Source: Gymnogyps californianus (taxonomy: Eukaryota > Chordata > Aves > Accipitriformes > Cathartidae). From it: a stretch of DNA of 64,000 bases. Location: assembly GCF_018139145.2 (NCBI RefSeq), contig NC_059471.1:82296520-82360519 (forward strand). Direction: 5' to 3'. Shown one piece after another: positions 46,900 through 61,400 of the stretch. The notes under the pieces are model-generated. The model had not been told where the DNA came from, ran no database searches, and was given only the letters and a program-made list of their open reading frames with translations. Numbering within the stretch: position 1 is the first letter of the stretch; each line of letters opens with the position of its first letter. The translations under genes and the position numbers were made by a program.

Positions 46900-49269
46900 C
46901 TGGGGGGAGGTTGGCAGATGCACACACAGAACGCTCCATCTCTGCTCGTGGCTGTTTGCCTGGGCTTCATCGGCAGAGGAGCATGGATGATTTCTGCTGG
47001 CGGGGGGGACTGTAGACTGGACACGTTGCGTCACTGAATTCAGACCCATCCTGTGAAGATGCCATGACAAACGTTAGTGGTTTGTGACTTTGTCCTCCGT
47101 GGGACAGAGCATCCTGTTTGCCAGCCAGATAGGTCACCCGGGGAGGTCTGCTGCTTGCCTGGAGCCTGGATCCGTGGTGTTGCGGAGAGGCTGCCACGGC
47201 TTATCTGGCTTTCTGACTGCTTCCCTGGCAGCTCATCTAGACAGGCATCAGTGAAGTGGCCAGGAAAAACCTTCAGCAGATTGAAGGTGACTGTAGGGCT
47301 CTGGGGGCAGAGGTGAGAAGGACGGGTGCCCGAGCAGCAGGCTCCTCAGTCCTCCCACGTAAGGCTTGATTTTAATGAAAACTTACTGAGAGCTCAGGAA
47401 GAGAATAATGCTATTGTGCAAGAAGACTGGGGACTTCTAAAGAAGGCCCACTTGATTAGGCAAGGAACTGCTTTGGGAACTGAAACTCAGAAAGGCAGCA
47501 TGCAAAAAGCAGAGCATACAAAAAAAAGGAGAGATAACGGAGGAGAAATACAAAAGCGTGGCTTGGTTGCATAGGAATGAAATCAAGAAAAAAAAAAAGG
47601 CCAGTTAGAGCAGAAACTAGCTAAAGTAACAAGAAGGGATTCTTAAAGTAGATCGATAGCAAAGGCAAGTTCAGGAAAGCTGTAAATTCATCGATGAATA
47701 GGAGAGACAAGCTAGTATATGATGGTACAGAAAAATGGAGGCACTAAATGCTTTATTTGCCTCAGGGAAAAGCCTGTTCCCCTGCCTCTGTATATGCCAG
47801 CATTTTTAGAGAAAGAGAGGCACTGCCCACAGCTGGAGAGCAACAGGTTAGGGGCCACTTGGAGAAGCTGGATATATTCAGATTAGTGGGACTGGATGGG
47901 AGCTGCTGAGTGTGCTGAAGGAGCTGGCAGATGTGAGACCACTACAGAAAAACTCTGCAGTTGGGGGAGGTCCCCAATGAATGAAAAAAGGCTGACATTC
48001 TACCCATCTCTAAGAAAGGCAAGAAGGAGCATCTGGGCAACTGTAGGCTGGTCAGCTTCACCTCATGGCCTAGAAAGATCATGGAGTATATTCTCATTTT
48101 CAAACATGCTCAGAACAAGACGACAGTCAGAAACACTCAGTGTGGATTTAGCAAGGGCAAATTGTACTTGACTCACCTTATTGCTGCCTTGAATGAAATG
48201 ACTTGCTACAGGGGTGAGGGAGAGTGGTAGATGCCTTGAATTCAGTAGGGCTTTTGTCACTGTCTCCCACAGAGATTTCATTTAGAAGCTGAAGAAGTAT
48301 GGGCTAGGCAAGTGGAATTTTAGATGGATTGAAAATTAGCTGCTGAAAGATTAGTGATGCTTTACATCCAATTGGTGGTCCTTAACAAGCAGGGTACTCT
48401 AGGGGATGATACTGAGGCTGCCACTGTTAGGGTTTTCATCAACAGCCGAAGTCATGAAGCTAGGTGCACTTTGTGCAAATTTGCAGATATGCTAAATTAC
48501 GTTGTTTGACATGCTGGATGGTAGAGCTTCAATCCAGAGAGAGCTCAAAAACTCTGAGGACTGGGGCAGCAGAAACTGCTTGAAGTTGGCTTAGGAGAAA
48601 TCCAAGTTCAGCACCTGGTGCAAATTAACCCCATGTGTTGTGGCTCATGCTCAATTCAACATAAATGTGCTTTCATTGCAAATAAGGCAAATCAGGCACC
48701 GGGTTACACTAGAAGCAGCACTTCAAGGAAAGTTTTTATCCCCTCTCCTTAGTGTTTGTGAGGCTGTCTGGAATACTCCGTTCAGTTTTGGAGGCCCCCC
48801 ACTTCAAGAGCTAGATAGAAGAGTTGGAGAGGGACCATTAGGAAGCCTAGAAAAATGGTGAGGGGCTTAAGGAATGTGGCTGCAAGGGAGAGGTTGACAG
48901 AGTTGGGCTTACGTAGTCTGGAAAAGAGGAATCTGAAGAACAGTCCAGTGGCAGCCTAAAACTTCTTGAAGGGCATTTACAAAGATGTTAAAGCTGATCT
49001 CTGTTCAGTAGTGGCAGATGGCAAAAAGAGAGATGTTACGGCCAAATTGTAACTTGGGATTGAACACTAGGGAGGAACTTTGATCTGCAGGGGCAGAGCA
49101 GCACTGGAAGAGGTTGCCCACAAAAATGGTTTAATCTCTGTCCTCAGAGGATTTTAGGACTCATTTGGACAGAGCCGTGCCTGACTTGATCTGCTGTTAG
49201 CAATAGTTCCCACTTGGGCAGCGGATTGGGCAGAAGTTCGTCCCAGCCAGCACTTCTTTGATTCTGTGA
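46900..49269 (+). mobile_element. Old, long CR1 LINE copy, heavily decayed
   Basis: From about 47090 the sequence can be followed by eye along CR1: an early stretch (GTTGCGGAGAGGCTGCCACG, GCTCTGGGGGCAGAGGTGAG), the TTATTTGCCTCAGG block, the reverse transcriptase region (GGGCAACTGTAGGCTGGTCA; GTGTGGATTTAGCAAGGGCA; GGCTTTTGTCACTGTCTCCC), and the 3' part (CACTGGAAGAGGTTGCCCA) ending in TTTGATTCTGTGA at 49269. Many stops and indels break it; the longest frames are about 80-90 codons, so it makes no protein. The start is uncertain: 46900-47090 probably belongs to it (GTCACTGAATTCAG). It is much older than the U6-linked CR1 tail, judging by the indels. Confidence 0.85.
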
Positions 49270-52200
49270 AGTCTCAGAGACACATGGGATCTGGAGACAG
49301 TTTCGTTCAAGTATGATGCAAAAAGTGTAGGAAACCAGTCTTCATTCAGCAGAATGCTTTCATGGACCACTTGGTGTTTTTTTTTTGTATGGTGTCATCA
49401 TCCCAGATTTCACAGACGACTGGAAAAAGAGCTTCTTCACTCTGGATCTTTTAAAATGCTTTAAAATAATGTACAAAAGGATGGTTACTCTGTCAGTATC
49501 AATATGCATCCCCTATAGGAGTGTATTTTTGGCCTTAGGGAACTAGGCTTTGCATGTGGATCTCTAGGCACTGTTATCACTTAAGCTGAAATAAAGCAGC
49601 TCAGTATTTTTACACCTGAGCTATAATTTGAAAAGGTTACCATCACTTTTTTATTGGACACATGGATACTTTTAGCACAGGTAGTTTGAAAAGCTGTGAG
49701 TGTTGCCTGTGTATTCTGAGCTCATCTCTTCTCTTCTGTCAGCGTAAATTAGATAAGGGTCTGAAGTCCTGAAAGAGTGGCCCATTTGATAAGTACTGCC
49801 TGGATTCAGGGAACCTGATGAAAACACATGTAATTCCAAGCTTGACTGCCTTTTGCTGTGCTACTGCTTAGTCTCACGGTTGGCTGCAAAGAGAGCATTT
49901 TGGTTCCATTGAATGATGGTCAATAGCGGTATTTTTATATACTTTATCTTTGGGAGACTAAGGAGATAGTCTGAAAGTAAATGTATCATCGTCTTTTTGT
50001 CCTCTTTCATGTTTCGGATCTGTCTGCACAGAGTGCTCTCTGTGTCTGTGCTCGCATGCTTATAATCAAATTTTTAGTGCCCTGCTTATTTTTCTTTCTA
50101 ACTCCTGCTCATATCTTCACAAAAAGCTCTCTTTGTGGACATGAAATGATTGGGTGTATGCCAGTACAATGTGAAAGCAATAAAAAGAGATTTTTCACTA
50201 CTTCTTTAAAGATTAAACAAACTGCAGAACTTCCTATGAGTTTATCAGACTTCTTGTTTAATCTCATCACGATGCATGGAGCCTGTTTACTGCTGTAGCT
50301 TTCATTAGTGTTTATGCAAATTTTGTGTTAAATCCCATCAGTAATAATCTAGTTTTTATTAGCTAGGCAGTTACATTGCTTGGAATTTTCTGAAGCCATG
50401 TGTAATAGCTGAGCGGTGAGGAATATCTGAAATGCTTATTTTAGGGTATCCCTAAACTGTAGTCACACCTTTTCCAGTACCACTAAACTAGTTAGCTTGG
50501 TTGACAGTAATAGTGCAGTTGGTTGCAAAATCATATGCTGCTACCATTTATGTGGTTATTGTTACAGGTATGGAATTACTGCAGGGGCTAAAGGAGCATA
50601 TGAGTGATGTAGCAAGAAGCCTAATGTGCAGGGATATGGTGGGCATGTTGCATGAGCTTTGCACATGCAGTTTATGCACCTGGACGTGTGATCAATATGC
50701 ACTGACCAGATACACTCTGTATCTCCGTAATTAACTCGGGGAGTCGGGGGAAGTTTTTTCTCTTGATCTTTGCTTCTAGAACGCTGAAGGGAAATGTGGA
50801 ATATGGGCATATGCTGCTCGCAGGTAGTTTTGCTGTACTACCCATCCTTGCAGCACGAGACCAAGGCTGTGCCTGTCTGGGAAGTGTTTATATCTTGCAT
50901 GTATCTGCGTGAAGCATAATTATCCTTTTGAATGCAGGATTGATATTCCTAAAATGGACTCGGGATCTGACCTGAAAGTTAACTGGAAATTATAAATGTA
51001 TATGTTTAGATGTATTATTGATGCATGATGACTGAAGTCCAAAACAGCTGCAAAACATGATGTTTTAAATTGTCTCTGTTTATTTTTTGAGCTGTATGCC
51101 TAATGGGAGAATTTCTAAAGCTGACATGGCAGCTCAGACGGCATTTTGCTAATATTTTTGATCACTCTGCTCCTATGGCCAAGAAGACTAGCAGCTAATA
51201 CCTATTTCAGTGCTGATTTCTGTAATTTTGGTGTAGTTTCTTTATAAATCAACTTATTTTGCAAAGCTAAAAATCGCCAGATAACAGTGGTTCTGATTTG
51301 GGATGGTTGCTTTTTAATTCCTATGCTTGCTTGCGTAGCAAGATGAAGGAGAGCACTGTCAAGTTTGAAAATTAGGGTCATCAATCTGCTTTTGTAGAAG
51401 CCTTCTGAAAAGCTGAATATTTTTTTCAGTTGCTCATATTTCAGATGTAAACAAAAATTAAAACATTATCTTATATTTTCTAGTACCAAACCAAAATTGA
51501 TTATCTAAACAATTGTTTGTTGAATACTGTTGCGTAAACTGTTAGTAAAATCAGTTCACACATAGGAATGGTTGATACAACAACTTGCAAGGAGCAGTAT
51601 GCTTGATGACTATCTGGATTGAGAAAAGAAAAGATGTAATTTGATTTTAAGCTTAGTTTTTTCATGTAGAAATGCTACTGAAAGATAAGTTGGTTTTCTG
51701 CTTTTCCTCTTCAATTTAACCATCCTATTGTCACTTCGCAGATGAATTACGTAGCTTTAAAATATAAATCAGCTCTGTTAATAATGATGTAAGTCATAAA
51801 TAAGACTCAGTAAATGTTATAAATGTCTAAGTCACTAAGGATCCTAAATCTCATTGGCTTTGGCAAGAAATTTAATATGTGATCTTCTACTATGTTAAGT
51901 TGTTTGTAGTCCACAGTCTGTTGGTGGATGATGATTTTACTTGCATAACATAAAATCATCTGTGTTATTTCTATGAACCTATGTTCAGGAGTTTAGCTTC
52001 AGATGTACGTGGCTGCTTTCAGTATTCACAAAGAGAAATCGTGATTAATCTCAGTTTGAGGTTAATGATTTCAAACCTCCAAATTCACAGATGAATAATC
52101 TGGAACAGTGTAGTCCATCTTGGTTTCATGTACTGTGTTGTATTTTGTATTTTTGAAGTGACACACCACTTTAGCACTTTTCTTGGGTAGTTATTTGACG

Positions 52201-55200
52201 TTATCATCTTATAAACATATAGTAAAACTACATAATGTTAATAATTAGATGTTCATTTGGTAAGATCTTATGCATAACACCAGCTTTTGCAGTTCTCATG
52301 GTTTATGATCCTCAGGTTTTGCTGCACATCTCAGAAGGTTCAGAGGATTGGCTGCACTGTACAGCTGGAGTGCACAGAGTATCATTTTGTTTTCACTTGT
52401 GCTTGTTATCTGCCTGGCATTGTACCTAAGTGCCTCCCAAGTGAAATTAACAGTAGTGAAATCTGTAGTAGCGACTGACTTTGAACCTTCTCTGACTCCT
52501 ACAAGAACTTCTTTTATTTTGATGACTATTTTTATCATTTTAAAAATGAATGTCGTATCAATTGAGAATGGGAGACGTATGTAGGAGATGGTCACTGTGT
52601 ACAGTAAAATTTGGGAAGTTCAGACTTTTCTGTCCCAAACATTGGAGTAGAACTGCCTGTTCCCTACAAAAAGAATGGTGAATTCCAGCAAATACAGATT
52701 TACCTTCTGATTTTCCTCAGTTCATGTCCTTTTTCACATATGTTCCAACATTTGAAACTGGAGTTTGAACTCTGGCTTATTTAACTGGGCAGAGGGTGAT
52801 CTTTATGCTGGGGTAGTCACTGGGTGCCTTGTGGCTTTATTTTCCCAATTTTTGCTGAATGAAGAGCAGAGCTGTAAGAAGCAACAGTCTTTGAAAACAA
52901 CTCAGACAACATCTGAAAGATAAGAACGCAGAGCTGAAAACAATGATTTTTAAGCATGCAAGAGGAATTGGGTTGCTGCGTGATGACTTCTACAAGCCAG
53001 CAATACAAAAACATATTATTCGTACTCTCCTGTCTCCTCCTCGGGTTACACACATCAGCGTTGAGTTAGCGCTTGTTACTAATGCCACCTAATAGATTTT
53101 AAAGAGACATAACATTGAGTACATGTATGCATAAATTCATATGTTGATGTAGCTCGTTAAGTCTGTAGTAATATTAAAATACATTTTAAACTGTTTAGAA
53201 AATAGGGTTTCTTTTCCCCTACAACAAGGTACAGATGGTCTTCCTTCTTTTGTCTTGTCCAGTCTAGTTTACATATTTTACCTTTCCTTCCTTCATTAAT
53301 CAATATGAGTGTGGAAAAAACCTAATTATTTCAGTGAGCTAATTCTGACTAAATCCTGTGATGCAGAACAGCATGTGAAACTGCTTGTGCCCATCCATTA
53401 CCCAGGCCTGCAAGAGAAAAGGAAAAAAAAAAAGCCTATATATCATGGATTGTATTTTGCTTCAGGCATTCTCTGACCTACTGTATTATGATTTGGCAGC
53501 TACATAAAAAAATTAAAAGCTATTTGGGTTCTTACCAAATGCATTATATAAAAATAGAAAATACCAGTAATTCAGGCTGTGGAATAGCTTTAGATGGATG
53601 ATTATTGTGAAGATTTTAATAGTGCAATAAGAACCTAATCTAATTGCATGTTGAAATGAAGTTAAATATTTTCCAAATAGATTAGAGACAGGGAATTGCA
53701 TTTTGGCAGTGTGGTACAACACCCTTCTTTCTCATTGAGCACGCATATTTAAAACCTATGTAATTTTGACTAAGCGAACACCTCCCAGAGGAAATAAATA
53801 TAACCAAATGATGATGATGATATCCACGTTGCCCACTTAGTGAGAGGATCACCAACTGTAATGCGCTGTCTCTTTGGTGTATCCATAAGAGCCAGCTACC
53901 TCTTTGTTTCCCAGTTACGGCCTCTGCAAGACATCTGACGGGGTAAAGGCAAGTCCTTTTTAGTTTAGAGAGGGCCTAACTGTAAGAAGGGCTCAGGGGT
54001 ACATTTGGGACAGTTGCATGAACGCTGGCTGATCTCTGTGCAGGCAGCAGTGCGAGGCTGGAGTCAGTAAGGACAATGATCCTGGAGTCCCTTTTGCTAG
54101 CTGATGGAGCCTCCAAAGCAATTTGTTTGAAGGACAGAGGGCTGCAAGGGCTGTCAGGGATTAATCCCGTCCTCCCTTCAGACCCTAAATGAAGAGGACT
54201 GCAAGCAGCGATTCAGGTCAGAGCTTTTTGGTGACAAGTCAAGTCTTGGATACAGCGTCTGACTTCCAGAGGGATATGATCTCCTTGTTCTTGTCACTTC
54301 TTCAGCAATTTTAGGTCAGGACCTGAAGCCCACAATTCTGACCTGCGGGAGGGGGGCATACCCCACCTGGGGTGAGCACACTTGCTGGCCCTCCAGCCTG
54401 TCGTTTAAATTAGACAAGTGACTCAACAACTAAAAGGGGACGAAATGAGATACTCCAAGGTAGCTTGCAGAATTAGATGCTTTACAGCCATCAAGTATAT
54501 TGCTCTCTCCACATCTCTCCAAGTTTAATTGTAAAATAAACATCCACGCCCATCAAGAACTGACTTCTGCAAGAAGATTTAGTTTTGAACAGGGGAAAAC
54601 TAAGCCTTTCTCCCATCCAAGTATGAAGTACAAGCTAGGACGTGGCTGGGAGAGAAAATACAGCAAGAGTGATTGCAGCCTTCCCCATGCTTTTGAATAA
54701 CACTCTCCTGATCCTTTGCTTCTGATTTAATTTTACGTTATTACACTCTGGATAAGCATGTTGTAGTTTACAGAGTGGGTGTAGAAAGTTGTGTTTTGTT
54801 CTGTGCCTGAAAGGGCCTACGGTTGCGCTTTGACAAGATGCTGAGAAGAGCTAATCCACGTACAGCAGGTGCAGATACGGTCTCCTCCACAACCGGCGGA
54901 GCTGGTTTCGTGCTTTCATGCTCGGCGCTGGCTGAGCACCCAAAGTGTCATGAACACCGTAGGACTTTTGATGAACGGATTTATGAACTCCTCTGATATC
55001 ATTGTTCTGAAGGTGTCATGAGAAGAATTGCTGAAATGGAACATGTGCATTTCAGGCAGGGAGATGTGAGGGCAGGAAGGGAGATGGAATAGTTCTCTTC
55101 AGATGCCCAAATTTTTGCATTAAAAACTTGGTAATTTAAAAGATCTACAGCCCCAAGGGATTGGTTAAATGCACTATATTACCATGCTCTTTAAATACTA

Positions 55201-58200
55201 AGATAAGAAATACTCTTTTCTCTGTGCTTTATGCTAAGCGTTACTTTCAAAGAGGAAGGGTTGGGAAGGAGGGTGAAGAAAAAGATGTAGAGTGGGAAGA
55301 AAAAAAAAGTCTTGAAAGCATTGTATCTTTTTTTTCCTTTATGCATGGGATGGTTTCTCTGTGAATGGTTCCTTTAACTAGTGTGGTATTGTCTGTTTCC
55401 ACATAGATTATTTTCAATTTCAAAGAAAAAAAAAAAAAAAGCAAAAAGAAAAGCCAAAGAATGAAAACAAAACTTGTAACAACTTAGGATGCATTTGTGA
55501 GGAATACTGAACTTGGAAAGAACGATTCCTGGGAAAAGAAGCATATTAATTCTATTAGTATAATTATATTAATAATAGCAGCAGTAAGTGGCGTTAGTTA
55601 CTCTAGAGTTAAGTGTGCTCTTATTTTTACATATGCTGGTTGTCTTAAAAATAAAAATTAAAAGGTGATTGGTGGCTTAGAAAAGTCCTTAAATTTACTA
55701 CAGACTACAGATTTCAAAAGGGATTCTTTCCTGCCCATCTTGTCTTTCCTTTGTGTCTTCACCATGACATCACTGGCTAAAAAAAAAAAAAAATCAAACC
55801 ACAAAACCAACGTACCTCACATTTAGCAGTTAATAGAAACAGCCTATTCAAGCTGCTTTTGGTTACTTCAAGGTTAAAAAATAAGCTTGGCTAATTTTCA
55901 TAGAAGCCCCATCTTCCCCCTGCCTAGCTCTGCCAAAAAAACGAACATGCAAAAATCAAAATTACTCTAAGTTCAGTATGAAAAAGCAAGTCAAAGTGAT
56001 TCAATTCTTTCTCTATTTCAAACGGGCTCTTTTTCAGTACTTTTTCAAAATATTGCTTGGAGAATCATGTTTTTCTGAAACTTCTTTTTTTTGTTGTTTG
56101 TTTATCTAACCTCTATCTTGGAAAATAAAATGGGACAGATAACACGATTAACTTCCTTTTCATTTTTTCCTTTTCCATTTTACCAATATTCTAAGCTTTT
56201 GGCTATTAAAATGACATCTGTTGCCCAAAAACTGGAGAAAAAAGAAGAAAATAGTGGAGGAGAAGAAAGAGGAAACCTTTCTTTGCTTTACGTGACCAAA
56301 GGAAAAATATCAACTTTCTACTTTTCAGTGGTTAACTAGAAGCTTTTCTGAAAGCTGCTTGTGTAGGATCTACTTCTTTTTTTTCTAAGTTACTAAAAAT
56401 GTAAGATGAGGGAATGAGAAGGAGGATTCAAAGAGGATCTTTCAGCCTGTGATTTTGTGCCTTCATCTGAATTTTAAGTTATGCATTAGTAAGTTTTATA
56501 TTACTAGGGGGTTTTTATGTTTGTTTCAATGAGGTCCTATCTAAAAACCAGTAAAATAGATGCACTCTTCTGAGTTAGTAATATTTCTGGAGGGTGATTT
56601 TCTGTATGCAAGTTGTGTAGGTAGAGTGTTGCCGATGACACCATGAAGGTACATTTTACCATTGATCTACAAAAATTAAGAAATCCATTACCTTCAATGT
56701 GCTTGACTGATGAGCCAACTGAAATGCTTCTATTCAGCATATACCAAAGGTATTGCAACAGGTTTATTAATATAGCAAAATAATTTTATTAATACTGATT
56801 TAAAAAACATGTTTTCATACTAGCTGTCAATGAGTGTCATTAATCTTAGCATCTAAATACTCAAGTGTCTGTATAACTTAGTCTGTTCTCATGTTTATAT
56901 TTACCTCTATAGAAGAATTAGTAATTAAAGCTAATACCTTTTATTAAGTAACAAGGAGTCAAGAGTATGTCAGTGTAAAATAAAGCTGCATGGAGTAGAA
57001 GAATTATCAAAAATATTGATTGGCATCTGTTGTTTTATTTTAGCCATATTTATGTTCTGCAACTTCTGTGGTTTCAACTTTTTTAAAGAAATAAGATACC
57101 ACAGTTAAACTACTTGCACCTAAATTGCGTGTCCTCAAAACTGCTTTTATTCTTTTCCCATGCCTTCGTAAAGAGCAAACTCATTTTGGCAAAATTGAAA
57201 TTGTGTGGTTAAAAGTTCAGTTCGGGCTAGGTATTTATTTTTTTAATGGAGTGTTTAATCTCCAACATTACTCTTGTTAGAAATTTGCTACGTCCACACT
57301 GCGGCAGGTAGCACAGGAGCTACTTTAAAGGGCAGTTCTCTGCCTTCTGCCCAATGTGTATGCTGGTAGGAAACCTTGTATGTACGCTACTCAACATAAT
57401 AGTTTCTGCTTCAGCAATCAATTGCTAGCCCCTGGGCGACTCCGTTTTATTTCAGAATTCAACAGTACACATTTCTGTCCAGTTTCAGTAGCGCTCTCAA
57501 TGATGAGCAGGGTGTATATTCTGCTATAGGAGAGCCAGCTGAGGAGATTTGTTTTCTTTTGTTGAAGGGGAGGACTTTCACACACAGCCACAGCATGTAA
57601 AAGCATAGCTGGCAAGTGGCTGAAGAGTGCCCCTACTCTCCAAAATTAGCTCCAGCTTCTTGGAAGAGGTTTCAGGGAGGTATTTTCTCTTGAAGAGGAA
57701 GAGGGGGGGGGGGGAAATGGCTGCAAGATTATGGTTGATATTCTTTCTTGGTCTCTTCTGACAAGTGGTGTTCTTGCTGTCACCCGTGGCCAAGTATTTA
57801 GCAGAATTTCTGATTGCAGGCTCAAGAAACATCTTGCAGAACATCCACTGAGATCTTTTAAAATTCTCCGGTACTGGGGAATAAAGCAACACAAGTTCAC
57901 AGATACAGATAAAAGATTCAATTAATTCTAGGCTGAAACTATCATGAATGCAAAAGTAAAAAAAGCAAATATATTCATGTGGAACTGGAAGTGGTGTGGG
58001 ATGAGCAAGTTGGTTTTTTCCCATGCAGTTTATCCTTTGTTCTTACATTTCATAGAAAAAAGTTCCCCAGCCCCTAACTGAGGGCCAAGTAGGACTTCAG
58101 ATATTCTGGGAAGTTCATCATTAACTTACATACCAATGCAGATATCCTGTGTACAGATGTGTATTGTATACCCATAGTAGTGCAGACATGGGCTATAGAT

Positions 58201-61064
58201 TCCCACATCTTATTTAATAATGATAAATGTATTAATCATAAATACTGAGATTTTTACTTACAAACGAAAGTGGTGAAACGACATGTTATGAACTAAGCTA
58301 CTAACAAAGTAAAACCACTTTTTTATCAACAGATTGCTGTATTAATTAAGAGTATTTTGTGTGCAATTTGTACTTTTCGATGTCATTCTTCAAAAGTGAC
58401 TAATTGAAGAAGAAATGCCTGACCCTGCAAGATATGCAAAGTATCTCATGAACTCTGGCACTTACTGTTTAAAAGGGCTGCCATGTGCTGTAATAAGGAA
58501 ATGTTAATGCATTTAGACATGCTTGATTACTGGTTTTGTTTAATGATGTTCAACATTCACGTGAATATAAAACAAGAAGAAAAATGCTTGTATTTGTGAA
58601 TATTTTAAAAGTTTTCTACTTTAAAAAGTTGCCTGTTGAAAATTTTTGATATTACAAACTGATGTCGAACAATCAGATCCAAACTCCTCCTGTCTCCTTG
58701 GAAAAACACCTTTTTATATTCTTGAAAAGAAGAAGAAAAAAAGGAAAATTAAAAAAGAAAAAGAAACCCCCAAATAGAAACCCAACAGCATACAAGACCC
58801 CATGTATAGTCTAAATGCATAGTTCTTTTCCAGTGAGTTCAGGTTTTTTATGTATTTAGGTTAACGAACAAATAGAAGAAAACCACTAAAGAATCCCAAA
58901 ATGGCCTGTTCGCTCAATTGCTGCTGAGTAGTGATAATTCTAAAATTACGTGCTACTCATCTTGCCTTCTGACATTTGAGTTGCTTTTCCTTTTGTGGCA
59001 TGAAAATTGAATGTTTTCCTTTAACTTCCTTGTAAGAAAGTGGAGAGGAGTGTGGTAGTATTGAGAGCTAGCATGCTTGAGAGCACCACGGAGCAGCTGT
59101 GGAGCAATCAGTCTTGCATATTGCAGTATCTAAGTAGGTAATGGTGATTAATGTTCAGTGGGATGCTGCGTGCTATAGAAATGATGCCTCTTCCCTTCAA
59201 TCTGTATGCAGATAGAGTCTCGCGAAAGCTGGAAGAAAATCAGGACGATTTGCTTTGGCACAGCATTGTTAGCACGAGGATTTCTTACATGCAGATTGTG
59301 TGTGTGCTGCTCACATGGGGTTTTTTATTTTTGGTTGTTTGGACCCTTGAGTTGTTCTTTTGTGCTGGAAAGCGACTGAAAGTGTGAAAAGTCTTGTGGT
59401 TTTGTTTTTTTGGTGGGTTTTGTTTGTTTGTTTGTTTGGGGTTTTTTTGAGTATGGAGTGGAGAAAGCTGGAAAACTACTGCTGCTGCTGTGTGGGTTAA
59501 TTCCCAAGCAAAATGTAACTTGGTCACATTCAAAGAAGATGAATCATTTGAAAGGAGGGAAAGCTAGACTGTATGAATGGTCTGTTGGTTGGCATTTTCA
59601 TTTTTAAATACACCTGTATGTATCTGATGCTCTCTAGTATAAAGGGTGATTGTCGCAAGTACACATGCAGTCTGTCTAACATGCCTTAACGCATACATGT
59701 AGCTGGAGGGATTAGTTGAAAGGGGACGTGGTTGCAAAAGCCAGTTGTTAGGAGAAATCTTTTCCCAAAAAAACCAGATTTTATGATGTTTTATTGTGTT
59801 GAACACTGGAGTCTCTTTCTGTGAAGAGCTAAAGAAGCCAGGGCCAGCTGAGGAAGGAGCGAAGGAAAGCTCAGGAGCCCACAAGTGGGGAACCCAACAC
59901 CATGCAGAAGCCCGGCCTAGGTGGGGAGACTGCTCTGAAGTTACTGTGTGATGTCCTGACCCCTATGGTGATATACAGTGTTTGTCTTGGAATTTACTCT
60001 GGTGAGGACCGTCCAGTGGGACTGGAACATTGACACGTTGCCTTATTGTGCTGTTGCCCCAGGTTGCAGCAACTCAGCAAAGATAATTTAGTTGTTGGTA
60101 CTGCTGTGAGCTAATGCATGAGTTACCTGTTGGTGAAATATGATCACTTTAATCCACCTTTTAAGAAATGATAACGTTTGAAATGAACTTTATTTATCTC
60201 TTGATGTCTCTAAATTGTGGAAGAGAAAAAGCCCAGCAGCTGCATGGCGAGGCCATCCTGTTGATCTGCAGTAGCTAAGGTAGTAATAACAGCGTGATGG
60301 GACCTGCCGTTTGCAATAAATATTCGAAGTTGAATAAGAACAAATCAGCCTGAGGAGGAGATAATCAGGCATTTGACTGTTCCAGAAAATTGTTCTATGT
60401 TGTCAGTAAAATAAGTAACATTGTATTGCACTCTATGGACTACAGATTAGTTGTTTTAAAATCACTTATGTAATGCAGTAGTCAAATAGTCAACTGTTTT
60501 TTTTCTTCAAAGTTGTCTGAGGAGCTTTTGAGGCTGTTTATGCTGTTCTGGTAAAATCAGATTTTTAATAGTGGGAATACAAAAAAACTTAAAAAGGAAC
60601 CAATTACCTTTCTGCACCTTAAAAAAAATTTCATATTGGTAAGTACTAAAGTCACCCCATTTATTATATTCTTTCTGTAAAACCTTTCCTTAGAACTACC
60701 AGTGTTTGAAATCATCACCTTAACAGTGAAGTGGCACACAGTGAACTGAAAACTGGCAGACTAATAGTTTTCAAAATACTAACAAAAAGCCAGTGTTGGG
60801 GGGGAGTCCCAAGAAATATGCTGTTAGGTAGTCTTGGCTGAGGGCAGCTTGTTAGCACTGGTGTTGCAGAACATGAAAAGTCCCTGGTGTGACTTAATTA
60901 GCTGTCATTGTGCTGCCTACGGCAGGCTGTTGTACCTGGGTGGCCTTGGTGTCTCGGCACTCTGATTGCAATCAGACGTGTGCTTCTGCACAGCAGAAAC
61001 AATTACCCCCGTTTTGGAATGAAGCATGTTGAGCACTCTTATTTCATCCGCTATATGAAGCCCG
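49270..61064. other. Host non-coding DNA, no gene recognised
   Basis: No gene recognised in this 11.8-kb block. Low-complexity items include A-runs at about 55424-55440 and 55779-55793, a 12-base G-run at 57703-57714 and a TTTG array near 59423-59438. The largest frame (148 codons, minus, 57578-58024) has no recognisable domain. Confidence 0.55.
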
Positions 61065-61400
61065 AAGGGACCTTTAGACCTTGTATTTTGATCTCCTGCT
61101 TGCTGCAGGCTGTTTAAACAGGCTGTTCCCTGACCGTGTCCCCTAACATGTATGACTGAGACCTCTCTGTTTCAGAAGTGTATTTGTCCTCCACGTCCTT
61201 GGGAGATGCCACGGTTCTTCCCCTGCTTTTACTCTCGTTTTATAGATGAATGCGAATACCTTCTCTCCTTCCTTTATATGAATTTGTCTGACTTCAGTGT
61301 CAACTTCTGGCTCTTGTTGTCTTGCACTGTGAGACTGAAGAACCCTTTCCAGACCTGCTATTACCTCTTTGCATTCAAGTCACGTAGGTCTGCCTTTTGT
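61065..61400 (-). mobile_element. Probable ancient CR1-type LINE remnant
   Basis: GAAGGGACCTTTAGACC, then TGATCTCCTGCTTGCTGCAG, then the GGCTCTTGTTGTCTTGCAC and GACTGAAGAACCC stretches and ATTCAAGTCAC follow, loosely, the order of reverse-complemented ancient CR1 3' sequences of amniotes. The match is by eye and degraded; 61400-61660 may continue it. Confidence 0.4.

Noticed and set aside
46608..47015. A 135-codon plus-strand frame upstream of the CR1 copy
   Set aside because: It overlaps likely CR1-derived sequence and has no domain I recognise.
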